Shown: positions 13,140-24,754 of the stretch, piece by piece
How the letters are laid out: each line of letters starts with the position of its first letter
Numbering within the stretch: the stretch's first letter is position 1
NCBI GenBank assembly: GCA_013399015.1
Contig: VWZX01006417.1
Coordinates: 237,614 to 301,613 of the forward strand
DNA length: 64,000 nt
Reading direction: 5' to 3'
Source of the DNA: Galbula dea
Lineage: Eukaryota; Chordata; Aves; Piciformes; Galbulidae
The notes under the pieces: generated by a model
Databases searched by the model: none
Seen by the model: only the letters and a program-made list of their open reading frames with translations
What the model was told of the DNA's origin: nothing
Position numbers and translations under genes: made by a program

Positions 13140-13663
13140 TGATCTGGTGGAAGGCACTGGTGAGGTCACACATGGAATCCTGGGGTCAGGTTTGGGTCCC
13201 TGTTTCCAAGAAGGACATGGAGGTGCTGGAGTGTGTCCAAAGAAGGGCAAGAAAAGTGGGGAAGGGTCTAGAGCACAAGTGTTGTGAGGAGCAGCTGAGG
13301 GAACTGGGCTTGGTTAGCCTGGAGAAGAGAAGGCTCAGGGGAGACCTTCTGGCTCTCTGCAGCTCCCTGAAAGGAGGTTGGAGTGAGGTGAGGCTTGGTC
13401 TCCTCTCTGGTAAAGAGTGATAGGACAAGAGGAAATGGCTTCAAGTTGCACCAGGGGAGGTTCAGATTGGGTATTAGGAAGAATTTCTTCCCCAAGAGGG
13501 TTATCAGGCACTGGCCCAGGCTGCCCAGGGCAGTGGTGGAGCTCCAAAACCATCTAGACAGGGTGCTTGGGGCCATGGTTCAGTGGTGAGCATGGCAGTG
13601 TTGGGTGGGTGGTTGGACTGGATGATCTGAGTGCTTTTCCAACCCTAACGATTCTATGTCCCT
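13140..13663 (+). repeat. CR1 LINE 3' fragment
   Basis: Sense copy of about 520 bp, from the ORF2 C-terminal region (ggtgaggtcacacatggaat, 'gtccaaagaagggcaag', 'gaagagaaggctcagggg') through the 3' untranslated part and tail (ttggactggatgatctgagt). The reading frame of the RT C-terminus is partly preserved. Confidence 0.9.
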
Positions 13664-13671
13664 GCTCATGT

Positions 13672-13740
13672 CAGGGCTGCTGGAACAGGATGATCTTTAA
13701 GGTCCCTTCCAACCCAAGCCAAGCTGTGATTCTATGGACA
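13672..13740 (+). repeat. Second CR1 tail immediately after the first
   Basis: A separate sense CR1 terminus (aacaggatgatctttaaggt, 'cccttccaaccc', 'gtgattctatgga') directly abuts the preceding copy, so two insertions, or a partial tandem duplication, are stacked. Confidence 0.75.
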
Positions 13741-14340
13741 GAGTTCTGAATGGCCTGGTCTGGCATGATCTGAAACAAAATGAAGCACAGGAGATACTGT
13801 TTCTTTGAAAGGATGAAGGGGTGGCTCTGTCAAATCCCTTCCCAAGCCTCCAGGGAACAGTAACTCTTGCCTCTTTCTGTGGCAGTAGACATTAGCATGT
13901 GCCCAGGTCAAGGTGTGTTGGGGCTTGCTGTTCCCTCCCCAGTGCTAGACAGATGCTGTCACAGGGTGGCCAACAGCCCAACAGAACACCAAGAGCACCT
14001 CATAACCAGGGAGAGAGGTAAGACAAGAGACAGGAAACAAATCAAACCCTCAACCAACAAAACCCCCAAAGCATAAATAGCTTTAATGAGCTCATTTTTT
14101 TTCACATTATTGGATATGAACAGAAGTGCACTCAGTTCAAAGCCTCATTTACCAAACTGAAAACCAATCTGGAAGGTAGCCTTGGAGACTGCAGTGCTTA
14201 TCATGACTGGGTGCCAAAGGCAGCACCAGGAAGACAACAAAATCTTGAGCTTGTAATAATTAAAGTGATCAGCACAAACTCTACTTGCATTACTACTTCT
14301 AGACCTTGGATTAGAGGGGTTTGACTGCTGTCCAGAACTT

Positions 14341-14743
14341 AAGAATCACAGAACTGTCAGAGTTGGAAGGGACCTTAAAGATCAGCTAGTTCCAACCCCC
14401 CTGCCTGCCAGGGACACCTCCCACTAAATCAGGTTGCCCACAGCCCCAGCCAGCCTGGCCTTAACAGCTTCCAGGGATGGAGCTTCCACAGCCTCTCTGG
14501 GCAACCTGTTCCAGTGTCTCCCCACCCTAACAGTGAAGAACTTCCTCCTCATATCCAATCTAAATCTCTCCTCCTCCAGTTTGCATCCATTTCCCCTGGT
14601 TCTATCCCCACCTGACCTCCTAAACAGTCCCTCCCCAGCTTTCTTGTAGCCCCCTTCAGATCCTGGAAGGCCACCAGAAGGTCTCCTGGGAGCCTTCTCT
14701 TCTCCAGCCTGAACAACCCCAACTCTCTCAGCCTGTCAACTTG
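14341..14743 (-). repeat. CR1 LINE 3' fragment
   Basis: Antisense copy beginning 'gaatcacagaactgtcagag' and closely similar to the copy at 4161-4480 over its whole length, so the two belong to one subfamily of similar age. Confidence 0.9.
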
Positions 14744-17300
14744 CTGGGCTTGTTGAAGGATCTAAGGGGAAGAAAATGATGAAAAGCAATTTTATTCTCA
14801 GTTTGCTATTGAAAGGACCCCAAAGTGTGAAACCCACAGCTTTTGACAAGGAAAATGGTTGCTTCATCTTTTCATGAGAAGGTAGAGAACTCCCCTGGTC
14901 TATATTCTCATGTCCTCCCACAGTAACATGCTCCCTACATTGAAAAGCCTACTTCTGAAGTTCCTGCTGGTTGTGGAGAGCTGGTTTTCACAAAACTCAG
15001 ACTTCATTTCTTTCCCAGTTGAGGTTTTCCAGCAATTATGTTAATATCCTGGCTGATACATTCACTACAACAAGGTCCCTGACTGTATCTGACAAGTGCC
15101 TAGCACAGCAAAGGTGCTAAGGGCACAGAATGTGTGCACATTGTAGCACAGCCCGATTGAAGTTGAAATGACTCAAACACAATAACATCTTGAGAACGGT
15201 CAAGGACTGAAACCTGAAGCCTTTGCCATTGAAGTCCAGGAAAACACAACACTGGGAAAAAGTCTTGCTGCCCTTCCTCACATTCTCTGCCCTTCCTGGA
15301 GGAGACTGGTTCACTGAACAGCCCAAACTGAAGACATGCATGGTATGTACCAGGAGAGTTACCAACTTGATTTCCAGCTTGAGGTGCAGAAAAGAACACC
15401 TGAAGACACCAAGACATGGTAACAGAGAGAGGAAGGGCATTCAGCCTTCATTTTTTGTTCTCTTCATGAAACAAGGGCAGCCAAGTGCCTAGAGAATCTC
15501 CTTAGCTAGACCTGGAGCCAAGGAGAGCATGGGAGGTGACTGACAGCAAGACACTTCTGCCCCAACCCACTCCTTACCTGATTTAGTCAGTGCTGACAAC
15601 ATCAACCCTCCTCAGAAGTGAAAAGGGCACTGGGTGAAGCAGTCTGACTCCAAACAGCCACCAGCCACAGCTACCATGGGTAGACTTGCTCCAAACACAA
15701 GCATGCTAATGGACTGCAGTTAACTTTGCCTCTTCAGATTCTCCCTGACAACCTGGAGCCTCCTGCCCTAAGCACAAACCCAAGAGCTGGGAGCACACTT
15801 GAGCACTGATGAAGATCTAAACCACCAGCTTCAGGTTGCTACCTGAGGCTCAGTTCATAACAAAACACAGCAGCTTTCCTGGGGCCCTCCAGTGGGTCCT
15901 TAAAAAAGGAAGACCCTTTATTTCCTTGGTCTTTCTTTCATGTTTTTAATGCTAACAGCAACTTTCTTCCCCTTTTTACAAGTCCAGGCTACTTGGTACC
16001 ACTGGTTTCTCCAAGTGACTTTCTGCTCTTTATTCCTCAGCACATGGATTTATGCCTTTGCTGATTTGGACATTTCATAGTTCAACAGTAATAACTCTCT
16101 TTAGGTTTTTTTTTACAGGACAATAAAATTGCTTTGCCAGAGGTTTCTGACTGAAACCATTCTACACAGCAGATTGATGCAGGCCTCTTGATCCTCCTTA
16201 CCCCATTTTTTGCTAAGTTAAGAGTATAAAATATCTGTTCTCCTAATTGCACCCAGGGATTTGCCTCCAATACCCAGATAGACTCCTAAAGCTGACTCTG
16301 TTTTCCCTTTGATCTTGCTCTACTCTTGTTGCTTGAAAGAATACAGACAGGTGATGGAAAATGCTGGAGCTGTTGCTCCAAGACCAATTAAACTCCAAAG
16401 GAAAGAAAAAAAAAACCCAAACCAACCCAAAACCACAACCCAGCCCAAAGGAACAAGAAGCCAAAATGGAACTAAAGCCACAACAGCTGGTGGCCATCAA
16501 AGCAGTGTTCCCAGAGGGCAGCAGACTGTTACTAATAGGATGGAAACACAAAATTTACTGAGACCAACTGGAACTGCTGATAACAGATCCTGAGAAGTGC
16601 CTCAGTTCCCACATTTGTTTTTGCAGAGCCAGAGTGAAGCTGGGCAGCATCTGAACTTTTTAGTGGGGAACAGAATCAAGTGGGAACTGACACAGAGTCC
16701 TACTGAACAATTAGTATCAAGAGCTGATTTGACCACAATGCTATTTCCAGCCCATTTCCAAACAGCATTGCAGGGATTCTAGCCACAGAAAGTTCTCACT
16801 TGCATCAGGGCAGTGCAGTCCATCAGGAACTGCCCACTCAGAGTCTCTTACCTTTGCAATTAGTTCAATTACTGCAGAACCTGGATGTTAGAATCCCCAG
16901 CAGAAGATGAAATCATTTGTATGTTCTCCCTTTACAACAGCAGAGGTCTGGAGATGTTTCAACCACTTACATGAGCTTACATTCCTCTGCTAACACAAAA
17001 CACACTCCTGCCACAGGAGACAAAGACTTTTTCTGCTGTTTCCAGCCAATGATTTTTTTTTTTACTCCCTAGATCCTGAGTAAATATAACCTCTTCAGAG
17101 CTGGGAACATGTGTGTGTGTGTGCAAGGAGAAGAGGCTGCTGCACTACAGCAACACCACCACCTCCTGAAAGCATGGCACAGACTGAAGAGGCACATGCC
17201 CAAGGGTCATTCATGGTCTTTGACCAGTGGGGAGACACTGAAAAGTCAGGACATTCTTTAAACTCTCTCCAAATAACATATACCAAGAGGTAGAGAAGCT
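14744..17300. other. Intergenic sequence downstream of NDUFV3
   Basis: About 2.5 kb with no recognised gene. It contains an A/C-rich tract at about 16407-16450 (AACCC-type runs) and a GT run at 17109-17124. Confidence 0.5.
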
Positions 17301-17303
17301 ATT

Positions 17304-17309
17304 TTTATT
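17304..17309 (-). terminator. NDUFV3: Candidate NDUFV3 polyadenylation signal (distal)
   Basis: The plus-strand sequence tttatt gives AATAAA on the minus strand, about 200 bp after the NDUFV3 stop codon. Two closer AATAAA hexamers are at 17402-17407 and 17413-17418. Which one is used cannot be told from the sequence. Confidence 0.45.
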
Positions 17310-17401
17310 CAGTGATGATTCATTTGCAGCTCCTTCCTAAAAGCCAAGCATAAGGGACTCCCAGAAGAGCTAGAAGAAGCACAAGCACAAGCTCTGATGC
17401 A

Positions 17402-17418
17402 TTTATTCACTATTTATT
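17402..17418 (-). terminator. NDUFV3: Candidate NDUFV3 polyadenylation signals (proximal pair)
   Basis: Two minus-strand AATAAA hexamers lie at 17413-17418 and 17402-17407, about 90-100 bp past the stop codon. That spacing would give a short 3' UTR, as is common for mitochondrial subunit genes. Confidence 0.55.
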
Positions 17419-17504
17419 CTCTGACTGCTAACAGAGAGGAAGCAGTAGTGCTACCTGGAACAACTCAGCATTCTGCCTGGGCATGGGTGTTACATGGGCT
17501 TCTT

Positions 17505-17671
17505 TCAGTGCCTTGGGGATGCTCTTCCAGAAGAGGGCTGAGGCTGCCTAAATTTTGAGAGCCCCACCACAGAATCCACAAAGGTATAAATGTTATATTC
17601 ATGATGCTGAAGGTTCTTGTAGGTAGAATTATCAAATTCTTCTGGAGCAGGCTTAGCAGTTGCTGTGGTCT
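17505..17671 (-). CDS. NDUFV3: NDUFV3 last coding exon
   Basis: The acceptor is tgttttcacag|AG; the exon ends CAC TGA. It encodes the strongly conserved NDUFV3 C-terminus (FDNSTYKNLQHHEY, then LSKFRQPQPSSGRASPRH), present in both isoforms and needed for binding complex I. Confidence 0.95.
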
Positions 17672-20600
17672 CTGTGAAAACAAAAGGAACTGGTGACTAT
17701 GAGGATGCCACAGCAGAGGGCAATAGTCTTCATCACTGAGCCAGCCTGCACACCCTGGCAGATCCCTCCTCCAGCCAACAGGAAACCCAGAAGCCAGCAA
17801 CCCTAAGCAAAGGATAAGCTGACTAAGCTCTGCTGGTACCTAGTCTGCTCCTACAGCAGCACATTAGCATGCAGTAAGGAACAGGAACCAGTACAGAGTC
17901 ATCTGCTACAGCACAGGTTTTCAAATCCAAAACCACCACCTAATGCTGGGGGTGGAGAGGGCAGAACATTTCAGTTCTGGTTGGCAGACATATGTCTGCA
18001 TTTCCTGGGGTTTATTTCAGAGCTGCCTTGCTTTTCACTCCAGCCAGAACAGTAGGTGACATTCTTAGCAAGCCAGGAGAGGCAAAGCAGCAGCCCAAAT
18101 GATGTCTCATCATGTTAGACCACGAGATACTGCTAGCAGAGCTGCTCTACAGATTGATTCTTTTTCCCCCCTGGGGAGAAGGGATGGAAACACTGAGATC
18201 TTCACACTTTCATTTCCAAGGGGGTTATACTCAAGAGCCTTTGATGTATACATTTCCTTTCTTCTTAATATCATCTTCTAAACTCTGTATCAGCCCTGCT
18301 CCCTAAAAGAAGAACCTAATGAAGTTATTCAGAACTCCTTCCTTCACCTGAAAGTCCAGATTAATTCTTGCACTTTTGGAATGCTGTGCAAATTTAGGCA
18401 GTCTCATTTACAGAAGGAGTTCCTGCTATGGGCTGGTTTTAAACCCAAGGAAATGACAAGAAATGAATTGCTTCTCCCAATATTATTTTGTTTCTCACAT
18501 AGCCAGAGTTTTAACAAGAGGAAAGACAGAAGCATCATCTAGGGAAAAGCTCTGTCTCATGAATTTTCATGCAGTGGTTTAGGTTAGACCATATTAAGCT
18601 TAGAATGCCAGAACTGAAGCAACTCAACACCAGGATTTCCCTTTAATTATGACCTGATTATTGCAGTGCAACACCACCAGAGCATGCATCTAGCAAGACT
18701 TGCTTGTCACACACCAAGTATTTCAGCAAAACACCCCAAATAACCTATGCAAGGAAACATCCCTGTGCCTGCTGCTCAGAGGAGGCAACAGGAGAGATTT
18801 CAAAGCCAGATGATGTGGTCAGTGCTGCAAACTGCCCCAAGAGCAGGCAAGTGTAGGCAAGCACACAGTGACTCTGCAAGAGGCAGTTGTTCCAAGGGAA
18901 GAGGCAGATGCTCAGGAAGAGAAGCAGATGGAGTCTCCTTTCTCCTGCCCAAGTAACACTGTACTTGGCTTCTCAAAGGAAACATTTCTCCCTGAGTTCA
19001 ACTCCCCCATACTTCAGCCTGCATCTATGCTTTCTGTCTTGGAAAGCAGGCATTTCAAAGGATGTTCCTCCAAAAATGAGTCAGAGGTTTCTGAGTTACC
19101 ATGCTACTAGTTTGCTCCTTGCTTAGCAGTTCCAAGTCAGCAGTTTGTGCTGACTGCTTGGCCTGCCTGCTCTGTGAGGTGGGTGACATCACCTTAACAG
19201 TCCCATCTGAATGGGAAACATTGCTTTGCCATCTCCAGTGTGCCTGCTGAAGAGTCTGCAGGTGAGGAACAGAGCACAGGAAGAGGACAGAGGTACAGGT
19301 TACAGAGAGCATCATGAACTGGGAACATCATCAAGCATGGGAAAGCAGGAGTTGGTCTCCAAAAATGCCTCAGAGGGAGGAGAGAACAACATCCCCCTGG
19401 GGATACCAGGGATGTTCAGCAGTGTAGCTGGGCTTCACTCTTTAGAATCACAGAACTGTTATGGTTGGAGAAGACCTCAGAGATCATCCAGTCTAACCAC
19501 CCACCCAGCACCACTGTGCTCACCACTGAGCCATGGCTCTAAGCACCACAACTGGATGGTTTTTGAACTCTTCCAGGGATGGTGACTCCACCACTGCCCT
19601 AGAGCAGTGCACCTAGAGCCCTTGAGCCACCACTTGCAGGATGAGATCCAAGCAGCTTTACAATTCTGCTGCTTTTACTTCCAAGTTGGCCAGCTCTTCA
19701 ACACAAAGTAGAAAGCAGGAGGAGGATCTGAAGAACAACATGCTGCCTCAGTTGAAAGGATGGCAAGGAAGGCACCACAGACGTGGACAGAGGGGGCACC
19801 TGCTACTGAAATACACAGCATGAGATGAGGGAAGTTAACAGCACTGGTGGCAAATAAGAAAGTTAAGTTACAGAGGGGAAGTACAGCTAGGGAGATGATG
19901 ATATGTGTGATGTTCTCCCCTAAAGCATATCACTGTCTCCTCCCCAACTCACTCCAACAAGGAGGTTCCTCAGGTCAACTCTGTGCTGCTTCAACAGGAC
20001 TCACTCCCAACCTATCACTATCTCAGAATCAACACCTGTTTCTGGCATTCCAGGATGCTTTTCTGAAGCTGACTGAAATCTGAAAGACTGCAAGATTTAA
20101 ACAAACAAAAACACAAGCAGAAAGACAGCAGGATTTAAGCCCCCAAAAAATCAGATTAAAAAAATCCACATTAAATTTGGCTCAGGAGAAAAGCAGCTAC
20201 CAAATCCTTCTGAGAACAGAGAAGGGGGAAAGCAAGTTTTGTCCTAGCAAAGCTATGATTTTGGTCACAGGGGAAACAATTTCTTTGCATTTTATAAGTG
20301 ATGGCTTTCTGAAGCCATAAAGACAGTGAAATGAAGACCACTTCCTTTCACACCATCAATGGGAACTGAGCATTACTGAGTGCTTATAACAACTAGCAAT
20401 GATCTTCCAGAAAGTCACTGCTACATCCAGAGTGGCAGCATAAAGACCAGAGAATCATGAAGAGAGAAGGTCTGGAAACCCCTTAAAAAGAGAGAAACCC
20501 TAGCCCAGGTGAATCAAGAGAGATCAAACAATGGAAACTTGTACCCTCTATTGTGCTTCCTTCTCCAGCCTGGACTCCTGCTTCCTGAATGGTCTCCTCC

Positions 20601-23600
20601 TGTGCTGCAGTGCCCACCACCACCACCTCTGTGCTCTCAGAAGTCTCTTCTGGTTTAGGAGCAGCTGCTGCTTCTGCCTCTTGAGTCTCCTTCACCTTCT
20701 TTTCTCCTTGGAATACCAGTGTTTGCTTTTCATCTTCCTGAGCCTCTGCTGAAGCTTTCAGCTGAAGAGCTGCTCCTTGGGTTCCAGTGGACTTGGAAGT
20801 GACATCAGACAGCTCCTGCCTTTCAACCATGGGTGCTTCCAAGACCAGCTTCTGCCCATCTGCTTCTTCTGGAGTCGATTCTACCTTGGGGTCTCTTGCT
20901 TTGGATTTTGATGTTTTAAAGGAGGTGACCTGCTTGACAGGAGACACATCAGTTTCTGGTTTGCATGGCTTCTTCTTAGCTGCATATTCTTTGTGAGGCT
21001 TCTTGGGCAAGTTCTCCTTTGCTAGCATTGATGCCTTTACTGCTATGTCCTCTGAGAAGATGGAATCTTGCCTAGGAAACTCAGCTTTGCTTTGAACAGC
21101 AACTTCTGCAGCACCATCATCATGTTCTTCCTCAGAATCTGAGCTAGAATCTGAATCAGAGCTGGATGAAGATGAAGTTTCTTCCTCCACTACCTCTTTC
21201 CTCCAGCCTCCCTCTGCTGCAGGTGCAGTGAGGTTTTCCCCCTCCAGGGAGGACACAGCTCCTCGCTGAGGAAATGCAACCACAGTTTTTCTTGCCATCA
21301 ACCTCCTCAGGTCTTCAGCAGAAGGTTTGGAAGCTTCCTGGAGGTTAGTACTAGACAAGCTCTCACCTTTCTTTGCAGATGCTAAGAGAGAGCTAGAAGA
21401 CAACCTTTTAGGCCATGCAGCCTTGCTGGCTGGCAGCTTGGTGCTTCCCTGGGGTGCCACTACATCTAGGAAACGGCACAAAGAGGATTAGCATCAGCAT
21501 CACATCCCACACTGGGCACTAGTGACCTCAGTCACAAACCCTGAGCTTCCTGAGAGGATCTGCTACAAAAAGCACACTGGAGGAAGTCATGACACTAAAC
21601 ACAGGCATGACAAAGCAGAAAGGTTCAAGACATTTGAAGTGAAAGAAGCCAGAGCTCCAGGTAGCACTGAAGGAGGCTGAAGCTCCTGAGATAATGCCTC
21701 TACAGCTCCCTGCTTTGCCAGCCTCCTCACAAGGGCTGGTTTTGTCTGTGCTGCAATTCTGCATCACTCCAAATGGTTTACAGATCCCTTCCTAGCTCAG
21801 ATGAAGGTGAAGTTAGCTTGTTAGCTGAGCTCTTCAACGATGCTGCTACAAAGAGAACATTGGTCTGGGAAGGAGCCAGCCAAGCAGCAGACAATAAACA
21901 GACACAGCAACAGCTAGCCTCTTGCAAGAGTTACTCTAAAAGAGCAGGGAGGGATGACTCCCAAGAGACAAAGGGGCAGAAAAAAAGAGATGCCTGAGGC
22001 CATACATGAACATATTACTTGTCCATGTGACCTGCCAAATGAATTGTGTCCAGCAGAGCTCAACATTCTTTCCCCAAGACCTTATCTCCTCCAATCTCCA
22101 TGATCCACTGCTTTTCTGTTTTGATTTGAGACCTCTTTGTAAAACAAATGTCTTCTGAGATCTCTTCATGCTTCATGTTATCATGCCTTTATTTCTCCTC
22201 CCTCAGTGATACTTTCACTAAGCTAAATTCTCCAGCCCATGAGACAGCAGTGGAAGAGAAAGCAGCAGCTTTCAGGCCCTTTCAGAGAGTACCACACACC
22301 CCTTGAATGCTTGTGCCACTGATACCCTCAAGAAGCTGATCAGCTGGTGCAGTTACAGAAAACAGGAGGACAAAAAGGACTGGGAGCACAGGAAGAAGAC
22401 ACATCACTGCTGAAATCCTCTAGAGCAAAGCCACCTCCATCATGAGTTGCACCAGCAGTGTCATTCAACAGGTTTCTCAGTCTACTGTGCAGATTTCAAT
22501 GCTGTTTGGAAACTCAGAGCTACTTTACAAGACCATAAACTAGATGTAGTCTTCCCCCTCACTAGTATTTTACAGCAATACCTTGTGTGATCCAAGGAGA
22601 TCATATAATTAGCTCTGAAGAGAAGCAAGTCTCTAGCAATGCCCAGGTGAAAACATCACAGAAGAGACAGACATGTGGAACGGAAAGCAAATTCAGAAAG
22701 AGGCAGAAGAACAAGAATATTACTCCCAGAGGCATTCCCCTCCTGCTGCTTGCAGTATCAGCAGCATGCTCAGAACATGCTTAAAGCAGGCTGGCACTCA
22801 TGTAATGACAGCTCTCCTTAAGCCTGGCACAGCATCACAGCAGCTAACATACTGAAGTGATGATAAACAGGAAAGAAAAAGCTCCTAGCATGACCTGTGA
22901 ATAGCAATATATCCCCTGCAGACCCATTCCTACCAGACCTTTACTTTTAACTCTCCTCCCACACACTACATTTGAACAGAAATCCTTGTTTACATCATGA
23001 TGATCTTTCACCTTCCTGGCTTGCACAGCAGCTGCTGACAGATGTGGCCATGAGCATTTCTAAGCGCTTTTTACCTATTTAATGACAACCAGAGGGGACT
23101 GGAACCTCAGATGGGAGCTCAGGCAGAGAAACCTCTATGGTCTAGGCACCACGGTAGAAACTTCCTGAAGCTGGCAGGCTGCAGGAGAAGGCTGTTGGCT
23201 ACCTTTCTGCTTTGCCAGGGGGAGGAAAAAAAAAGGAGGCTCTCTTTCTTGTACCCCCGTTTGGCTTTTATTCACACCCCACCACAACGAAGCAAACATC
23301 TTACTCCTGGGCGGCGTCCCGGAGCCGACCGGTCTGGTGCAGAGCGCCGCGGAAGGGGCAGCCTCTCCCAGCCCCCGGACCTCCAACTGCAACACCTGCA
23401 AGGCACCGTACAAAAGAAATCATTAAAGAGGAATAAAAACGATCACCGGGACAGAGAGAGCCGAGTTCCCTCGGGGGCAACTGTCACCGACCCAGCGTCT
23501 GCGCACCTCCCCTCCCGGGACACAGGGGAAGGCGACCGGCTGGGTACGTGCCACCGAGAGGAGCCAGGCAACTCCTCCCTGCCTTTCTCCCTGCCAGCCG

Positions 23601-23668
23601 GAGCCCACCCTGCCCCGTACCTTACGGGTCGCGGCCCTGCCACAGCCCAGCAGCGAAGGAGCAGACAT
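17505..23668 (-). CDS. NDUFV3: NDUFV3, complex I accessory subunit (flavoprotein 3), spliced gene
   Basis: Join on the minus strand: 23668-23621, 23395-23305, 21465-20545, 17671-17505; 1227 nt, 408 residues plus stop. NDUFV3 is a nuclear-encoded accessory subunit that sits on NDUFV1/NDUFV2 in the NADH-oxidising tip of mitochondrial complex I. Residues 1 to about 45 are basic and Ala/Leu-rich, fitting a mitochondrial presequence. Exon 3 carries a low-complexity acidic/serine region (residues about 144-160) and the conserved RKTVVAFPQ motif (about 105-113). The last exon encodes the conserved functional tail with FDNSTYKNLQHHEY and the C-terminus SSGRASPRH. Introns are phase 0, 1 and 1, so exon 3 (921 nt) can be skipped in frame, giving a 101-residue short form like the classic 10 kDa subunit of mammals. 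The gene is head-to-head with WDR4. Orthology rests on motif-level recognition, exon phases and synteny. Confidence 0.93.
17672..20544 (-). other. NDUFV3: NDUFV3 intron 3
   Basis: A 2.87 kb intron containing one antisense CR1 fragment (19444-19600) and otherwise unremarkable sequence, A-rich on the plus strand. No additional NDUFV3 exon was recognised. Confidence 0.7.
19444..19600 (-). repeat. CR1 LINE 3' fragment
   Basis: Antisense CR1 tail (gaatcacagaactgttatgg, 'agatcatccagtctaacc') running to the 'ccagggatggtgactccacc' block. It lies in NDUFV3 intron 3 in the same orientation as the gene. Confidence 0.88.
20545..21465 (-). CDS. NDUFV3: NDUFV3 exon 3, large alternative exon
   Basis: The acceptor is tttcctag|AT and the donor GAGG|GTACAA. 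At 921 nt (307 x 3) and phase 1 on both sides it is a cassette exon. It starts N-VVAPQGSTKLP (human NVVEPKER), includes RKTVVAFPQ and a serine/acid run, then a long Glu/Ala/Lys-rich, probably disordered part. In mammals this exon is included in the long, tissue-restricted isoform. Confidence 0.92.
21466..23304 (-). other. NDUFV3: NDUFV3 intron 2
   Basis: A 1.84 kb intron between exon 2 and the cassette exon. No repeat, RNA gene or additional exon was recognised. Confidence 0.7.
23305..23395 (-). CDS. NDUFV3: NDUFV3 coding exon 2
   Basis: The acceptor is ccttgcag|GTG after a good pyrimidine tract; the donor is GGA|GTAAGA, leaving phase 1. It encodes VLQLEVRGLGEAAPSAALC and more, the rest of the presequence, only loosely like mammalian MLQEAQVFRGL. 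The call is supported mainly because the phase joins exactly to both exon 3 (Asn-Val-Val) and exon 4. The intron before it is only 225 bp. Confidence 0.82.
23621..23668 (-). CDS. NDUFV3: NDUFV3 coding exon 1
   Basis: Sixteen codons starting MSAPSLLGCGRA and ending at AAG|GTACGG (phase 0). The length and the MxAPxLL start match the mammalian first coding exon. The ATG is preceded by gtgcaag, an acceptable but not ideal initiation context. Confidence 0.9.
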
Positions 23669-23826
23669 CTTGCACTAGGCCCAGCTGGGGCTGTGCCAGC
23701 GCTGGGACACTCCTGCCGGGCGGAGCCTGAGCCATCGGGGGCCGCCCCCGCCCCGACCGTGCCGGGCGGCAAGCAGAGGGGTGGGAGGGCTGGTGTGTTT
23801 GGGAGTAGCCAGGCTGGAGCCGTGGG

Positions 23827-24594
23827 GTGGGGTTCGACGAGGTCAAGTGCTGGGCTCTGCGGCAGGAATATAACAACCCCATGCAGCGCTGCAGGCTTGG
23901 GGCAGAGTGGGTGGAAAGCTGCCTGGTGGAAAAGGACCTGGGGATGCTAGTCGACAGCTATCTGAAGCTGAGCCAGCAGTGTGCCCAGGTAGCCAAGAAG
24001 GCCATCAGCATCCTAGCCTGGATCAGCACTGGTGTGGCCAGTAGGGGCAAGGAGATGATTGTCCTCCTGGACTGGGCACTGGTGAGGCCACACCTTGAAT
24101 CCTGGGTTCAGTCTGGGGTCTCTCACTCCAAGAAGGATATTGGGGTGCTGGAGCATGTCCAGAGAAGGGCAATGACTCTGGTGAAGGGTGTGGAGAATAA
24201 GTCTGCTGAGGAGCAGCTGAGGGAACTGGGGTTGGTTAGGCTGAGGAAGAGGAGGCTCAGGGGAGACCTTAGCTCTCTCTGCAACTACCTGAAAGGAGGT
24301 TGGAGCCAGGTGGGGGTTGGTCTCCCAAGCAGCAAGAGACAGGATGAGAAGAAACAGCCTCAAGCTATGCCGCAGGAGATTCAAGTTCAATATTAGCAAA
24401 CGTTTTTTCACCTAAACTGTTGTCAAGCATTGGCCCAGGCTGCCCAGGGCAGTGGTGGAGTCACCATCCCTGGAGGGCTTCCAAAACCCTCTGAGCTGCG
24501 GTCCTTAGGGCCATGGTTTAGTGGCATGGTGGTGCTGGGTTGCTGGTTGGACTTGATGACCTTAGAAATATGTTGCAACCTAAACGATGGCAGG
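23827..24594 (+). repeat. CR1 LINE copy in the NDUFV3/WDR4 promoter region
   Basis: The longest CR1 piece in the window, sense strand, same direction as WDR4. It begins in the ORF2 C-terminal region ('ggcttggggcagagtggg' near 23891) and ends at the tail (cttgatgaccttagaaatat). A 189-codon frame (23827-24396) is still open and encodes the CR1 reverse transcriptase C-terminus: EKDLGMLVDS, VRPHLESWVQ, HVQRRA, ELGLVRLRKRRLRGDL. The intact frame hints at a fairly young copy, but it is 5'-truncated and cannot be autonomous. Confidence 0.92.
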
Positions 24595-24754
24595 GGAGCA
24601 GCCGCCAGGTGTCTCCAGGCTCCCATCATCAGCCCACACGGTTACAGCGTGCCTCCCTCCCAGCGCCGCCTGTCGTCCCCCCTCGACGCCCGAGCACCGC
24701 CTGCCCCCTCACAGCGCCACCTCCCGGCCGCGCGGGTGCAACACCCCCAAGTGC

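Noticed and set aside
23111..23950. 279-codon plus-strand open frame
   Set aside because: It runs antisense over NDUFV3 exons 1-2 and into a CR1; its length comes from the GC-rich island, and it shows no family resemblance.
23827..24396. 189-codon frame considered as a host gene
   Set aside because: Motifs identify it as the C-terminal end of CR1 ORF2; it is 5'-truncated transposon sequence.
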